This document shows, in pieces, positions 12,846 to 15,478 of a stretch of DNA of 15,478 bases. The position numbers were made by a program, and so were the translations under genes. The notes under the pieces were generated by a model that saw nothing but the letters and a program-made list of their open reading frames with translations, had not been told where the DNA came from and ran no database searches. Position 1 is the first letter of the stretch. Each line of letters begins with the position of its first letter. Source of the stretch: Nitrospirae bacterium CG2_30_53_67 (lineage in GTDB: Bacteria; CG2-30-53-67); NCBI GenBank assembly GCA_001873285.1, contig MNYV01000175.1, forward strand, positions 1 through 15,478, given 5' to 3'.

Positions 12846-13106
12846 TTACTTGGTATGCAGCAGGCGGTCCAACTCTCCGCTGAGGTCAAGCTCTCGGAGG
12901 TCATCACATCCGCCTACAGGGGTTCCTTGGATCAGGATCTGAGGGACGGTCTTCTTCCCGGTCAGTCGGATCATTTCCTGTTCACGATCCTGGTCTTCTG
13001 TGATGTCGATCTCTTTGAACGGGACCCGTTTGTTGTTTAAGAGCTGTTTTGCCCGCATGCAATAGGGACATGTTTTGGTTGTGTAAACAACCACCTTATT
13101 TTTCAT
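12846..13106 (-). CDS. Glutaredoxin (GrxC type)
   Basis: 86 residues with the thioredoxin fold and dithiol active site C13-P-Y-C16 (YTTKTCPYCMRAK), the cis-proline TVPQI (53-57) and the GGCDDL glutathione-binding motif (65-70). It reduces disulfides or glutathionylated proteins in the cytoplasm using glutathione or an equivalent. The frame remains open upstream to a TTG at 13115, but the ATG at 13106 is the natural start and matches the family length. No Shine-Dalgarno sequence precedes it. A near-consensus promoter places the transcription start about two bases before the ATG, so the mRNA may be leaderless. It is followed after 26 nt by the receiver gene. Confidence 0.94.
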   Translation of the reverse strand: MKNKVVVYTTKTCPYCMRAKQLLNNKRVPFKEIDITEDQDREQEMIRLTGKKTVPQILIQGTPVGGCDDLRELDLSGELDRLLHTK

Positions 13107-13114
13107 ATAAAACA

Positions 13115-13144
13115 ATTATATAATTATTTGGTTATAAGTGTCAA
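13115..13144 (-). promoter_or_regulatory. Near-consensus promoter of the glutaredoxin operon
   Basis: Minus-strand TTGACA (13144-13139), an 18-nt spacer and TATAAT (13120-13115): both boxes are perfect sigma70 hexamers. The -35 box begins at the first base after the stop codon of the upstream metallo-beta-lactamase gene. Expected transcription start near 13108, two bases before the ATG. Confidence 0.72.
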
Positions 13145-13897
13145 TTATATATCCAAGGCCATCATATCCTTCGCAACCCAAACCTCTCCCTGATAAAACC
13201 GGCGGCACTGAGCCGCCAAATCCACCCCCTCGCATTCGGGGTAAAGATGGGTCAGCACGATCCTTTTCACTCCGGCCTCTCGGGCGGTCTTTCCCGCTTC
13301 AGCGGGGGTCAGGTGCCCCGGACATTTCTGTCCATCCGGAAAGGAAGACTCGACGATGGCCAGATCCGCATCTCTCACGAGTTCGACCAGACCGGGGCAG
13401 ACATCGGAATCTCCTGAGTAGGCGAGAACCCCGCCTGAACGACTGGTCAGCCGGAACCCCACGCTGTGCTCTGTATGCCGGACCCGGACGGCGGAAATCC
13501 GGAGGTCCCCCAGGACGGCCTCGTCCTTTCCCATTTCATGGATGTTGAGGGAAAATCCTTGAGGGGAGATCCAGTTCCCATAGATCTTTTGAAGTTGTTT
13601 GATTTGTTTGATCAGGCCTCTGCACCCCAAGATCTGAAGCGTTTTCTCCCTCCTGATGCTGAGGTTTTTCAACGCGAATAAAAGAGAGACCAGTTCCGCC
13701 GTGTGGTCCGGGTGGAGGTGGCTGATCAGAATGGGACCGATCTCCTTCAGCGGAACACGGATACGGTCCAGCTTGGCCAGGGTCCCCATCCCCAGATCCA
13801 TAACGAGGTTGGTATCTCCGTCCTGGACGAGGTATCCGGGGCCGCCTCGGGCTGCGGAGGGGAGACCGGTCCCGGAACCGAGAATGGTCAGCTTCAT
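13145..13897 (-). CDS. Metallo-beta-lactamase-fold hydrolase, RNase Z/ElaC-like
   Basis: 250 residues. It begins MKLTILGSGTGLPSAARGGPGYLV, the usual start of RNase Z-like proteins. The metal site is readable: H60-x-H62-x-D64-H65 (SHLHPDHTAEL), His141/His144 in RHTEHSVGFR, Asp163 in YSGDSD, GHLTP (His195) and LTHLYPE (His217). Relatives process tRNA 3' ends or act as phosphodiesterases. The protein is shorter than typical RNase Z (about 300 residues) and the substrate-binding exosite insert is not obvious, so tRNase activity is uncertain. It is translated from an ATG that overlaps the stop of the upstream unknown gene (ATGA), which suggests the two act together. The stop is at the border of the glutaredoxin promoter. 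Confidence 0.88.
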   Translation of the reverse strand: MKLTILGSGTGLPSAARGGPGYLVQDGDTNLVMDLGMGTLAKLDRIRVPLKEIGPILISHLHPDHTAELVSLLFALKNLSIRREKTLQILGCRGLIKQIKQLQKIYGNWISPQGFSLNIHEMGKDEAVLGDLRISAVRVRHTEHSVGFRLTSRSGGVLAYSGDSDVCPGLVELVRDADLAIVESSFPDGQKCPGHLTPAEAGKTAREAGVKRIVLTHLYPECEGVDLAAQCRRFYQGEVWVAKDMMALDI

Positions 13898-14568
13898 GGA
13901 GAGCCGTCCTTTTTTTTCGATGAAAGGCTTAAGGCCACGGCAACCAGGATGTCATCCACCACATCTCTCTGCTCCTGGGTATAGTAGACCTCCATGGATT
14001 CAGACCGGATATACTCCCGTGTAGCGGGGTCCTCCCTGAGAGCATCGACGAGCATATCCATAAGAGGCCGGACAAACCCTTCTCCTCCCTTCCGGCGCAG
14101 CCTGGCAGCCTCGAAGGTGATCCCGCGAAAGGTGGCATTCCTCACCTCCGGATTTTTGTGGCGGATAAATTCGCGGATCATGCGGACGGCCTGCTCCCGG
14201 ATCTCCGGATTACCGAGTGGATTGATCTGGGCCAGGATATATTTTGTCAGCAGGATCAGGCGGTCCCTGTAGTTGAGGGCATCGATTTCATAGATGGATT
14301 GGATGGTTGACAAACATTTCTTCCGTTTCTCTATGTCTGTGGAGAGAAACCGGCTGAAGAAGACGGAGTCGCGGCGTATGGTGTTGACCAACTCCCTGTA
14401 CAGATTCCACTTCCGTTTGATCGATCCGAGATGCCAGTCATGAATCCTCTGGAGCGTGGTCAGAATATCCTCGGGTGGAAGGAGATAGGCAAGGAGGGTT
14501 TCGCATTCCTTACTGACCCCATGCACCCGGCATAACGCCTGGATCTTGTTGAGGGTTTTTTCGTCCAT
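13894..14568 (-). CDS. Unknown alpha-helical protein
   Basis: 224 residues that I do not recognise. It looks entirely helical and charged, with no signal peptide or membrane segment. The middle (NPEIREQAVRMIREFIRHKNPEVRNATFRGITFEAARL, about 118-155) looks like one or two HEAT-type helical repeats. A Trp-rich segment (HDWHLGSIKRKWNLY) lies near residues 43-57. The C-terminus is a Lys/Ser tail (SLSSKKKDGSP). The ATG at 14568 is preceded by a run of A and has no Shine-Dalgarno sequence. A promoter lies about 65 nt upstream of it. The stop overlaps the metallo-beta-lactamase start, so the pair is almost certainly cotranscribed. A helical partner or scaffold for that hydrolase is possible, but this is only inferred from position. 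Confidence 0.8.
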   Translation of the reverse strand: MDEKTLNKIQALCRVHGVSKECETLLAYLLPPEDILTTLQRIHDWHLGSIKRKWNLYRELVNTIRRDSVFFSRFLSTDIEKRKKCLSTIQSIYEIDALNYRDRLILLTKYILAQINPLGNPEIREQAVRMIREFIRHKNPEVRNATFRGITFEAARLRRKGGEGFVRPLMDMLVDALREDPATREYIRSESMEVYYTQEQRDVVDDILVAVALSLSSKKKDGSP

Positions 14569-14639
14569 TTTTTTGCGGCCGTCTCATACAGAAAAACAGT
14601 GCATCACTCTGAAAAAATCCTGCAGCACGGGTGAATGCT

Positions 14640-14668
14640 ACCATAAAGAATTTTGACGATTTTGTCAA
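14640..14668 (-). promoter_or_regulatory. Predicted promoter of the unknown gene-metallo-beta-lactamase pair
   Basis: Minus-strand TTGACA (14668-14663), 17-nt spacer, TATGGT (14645-14640). The -35 is perfect and the -10 matches at four of six positions. A short inverted repeat TTGAC-GATTTT-GTCAA (14653-14668) covers the -35 and may be an operator. Leader of about 65 nt. Confidence 0.5.
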
Positions 14669-14713
14669 TTTTTATCCATAGATTCATAAATTGAACAATG
14701 GTTGTGTTTATTC

Positions 14714-14742
14714 TTGAAATTCAGCAAAATATCTGCTATCTT
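14714..14742 (+). promoter_or_regulatory. Possible promoter of the CheR gene
   Basis: TTGAAA (14714-14719), a 17-nt spacer and TATCTT (14737-14742) form a modest sigma70-like pair. The leader would be about 170 nt. A weaker call than the other promoters. Confidence 0.35.
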
Positions 14743-14919
14743 CTCCGATCAAGCCGGAACGTTACCTTTCAGTCCAGAAAATGGCTTTTAAAGCGGGATT
14801 TGTCCTTGAAATTGCATACCTTGCAAGCAGTGATCTTTTTTTGAAGATTAAGAGGCTGCCGGCGGCCCCGATGGATCAAACTCAAGGATAGACCTTATTA
14901 ACCTCGCAGGGGTGATGCC

Positions 14920-15478
14920 ATGGGTGAACAGGAACAAACCGTGGTCCGTGTCCAGGCCCTAAGATCGAACACGGAGGTCAACGAAGCCATGGTCACTCCT
15001 ATCATAGATGGAATCTCCCGCCTGACTTCAGTGGATTTTCACCAGTACAAGAGAAACTTCGTACAGCGGCAGATACGACGCCAGGTTGTCAAGCGCCGTC
15101 TGAGGACCGAAGAGAACTATCAAGAACAGATTCTTGCCGGCCAATATACGGCCGAGGCATTGATCAACGGGATGACTGTGAACGTCACCTGTTTCTTCCG
15201 TGACCCGCCGCTCTTTGAATTCTTGATGAAAAATATTTTCCCCTTATTGTGGAATCGGCGCCGGAACCGTAGTGAGCGTGAGTTCCGTATCTGGATCATG
15301 GGCTGTTCTACGGGTGAGGAGGCCTATTCCGTGGCCATGGCGCTTCATGAGAGCGTAGGGTCCGACCTCTCTAAAGATAAGGTCCGGATCTATGCCACGG
15401 ACTTGGATGAAGTTGTGGTGCATCATGCAAGGCGGGGAGAATATGAATCAGCCGATCTGAGCCGCTTGGGGCCGGATT
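14920..15478 (+). CDS. CheR-type protein-glutamate methyltransferase, N-terminal part (cut by window edge)
   Basis: 186 codons are open to the window end. The N-terminal helical domain of CheR is visible (ISRLTSVDFHQYKRNFVQRQIRRQ, about residues 31-54), then NVTCFFRD (88-95). The S-adenosylmethionine-binding domain follows with WIMGCSTGEEAYSVAM (GCSTGEE at 128-134) and IYATDLD (Asp161). CheR methylates glutamates on chemoreceptors. The first 25 or so residues (MGEQEQTVVRVQALRSNTEV) precede the usual domain start. AGGGG (14908-14912) is 7 nt before the ATG at 14920; an ATG at 14915 is in another frame. Whether this is a plain CheR or a CheB-CheR-PAS type fusion cannot be told, because the 3' end is missing. 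No receptor or other Che genes are in the window. Confidence 0.93.
   Translation, partial: MGEQEQTVVRVQALRSNTEVNEAMVTPIIDGISRLTSVDFHQYKRNFVQRQIRRQVVKRRLRTEENYQEQILAGQYTAEALINGMTVNVTCFFRDPPLFEFLMKNIFPLLWNRRRNRSEREFRIWIMGCSTGEEAYSVAMALHESVGSDLSKDKVRIYATDLDEVVVHHARRGEYESADLSRLGPD

Larger units (their letters stand above)
14569..14919. other. Gene-free divergent spacer
   Basis: About 350 AT-rich bases between the unknown gene and the CheR gene. It holds predicted promoters in both directions (14640-14668 on minus, 14714-14742 on plus). I see no RNA gene, sigma28 or sigma54 box, or long repeat in it. Confidence 0.5.

Noticed and set aside
1-15478. A clear novel defence or secretion system
   Set aside because: Most genes match housekeeping or known families; the lipoprotein and helical-protein clusters are unusual but their function cannot be argued from sequence alone.

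Overview
The window looks like a chromosomal segment from a Gram-negative bacterium. Two genes encode lipoproteins with lipoboxes, one enzyme carries a twin-arginine (Tat) signal, and there is an NdvB-like membrane glucan synthase. Base composition is moderately GC-rich by eye. The mix of an isoquinoline-oxidoreductase-type molybdoenzyme, a stand-alone rubrerythrin-type diiron protein, the repeat-rich intergenic spaces and an orphan CheR would suit a Deltaproteobacteria/Desulfobacterota- or Nitrospirota-like environmental organism. That assignment is inference only; nothing here fixes the phylum.

Left end (1-972): the 3' end of an IS3-family transposase with its right terminal inverted repeat, then a Phd/YefM-ParE toxin-antitoxin pair on + with its own sigma70-like promoter and a palindrome over the -10 box. 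Molybdoenzyme operon on - (5014 down to 1054): 2Fe-2S subunit (IorA type), Tat-exported molybdopterin subunit (IorB type), XdhC-type cofactor chaperone, and a MocA-type cytidylyltransferase whose start lies 113 nt inside the xdhC frame. The genes overlap or nearly touch, so enzyme and cofactor-maturation factors are probably made together.

Middle: a repeat-filled spacer (5021-5518) with 22-bp perfect inverted repeats, then an 874-residue GH17-GT2 fusion on - (5519-8143). Its promoter carries a 16-bp palindrome over the -35 box. Divergent to it is purH (8495-10036), which ends in a terminator with a 21-bp perfect stem, followed by tRNA-Arg(CCG) and a rubrerythrin-like protein. A 182-bp inverted-repeat element (10744-10925) fills the space between that gene and the next, convergent, gene.

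Right part on -: a gene of unknown function and an RNase Z-like metallo-beta-lactamase protein overlap by ATGA under one promoter (14568 down to 13145). Then a glutaredoxin that appears to be leaderless behind a near-consensus promoter, a zinc-ribbon/receiver protein with a possible internal start, and two tandem paralogous CsgG/FlgO-like lipoproteins overlapping by ATGA. The window ends inside a CheR-type methyltransferase gene on + (14920 onward).

No clearly new multi-gene system is visible. The most unusual items are the xdhC/mocA overlap, the predicted leaderless glutaredoxin, the internal start in the receiver protein, the GH17-GT2 promoter palindrome, and the two inverted-repeat elements, one of which supplies the stop codon of a lipoprotein gene.
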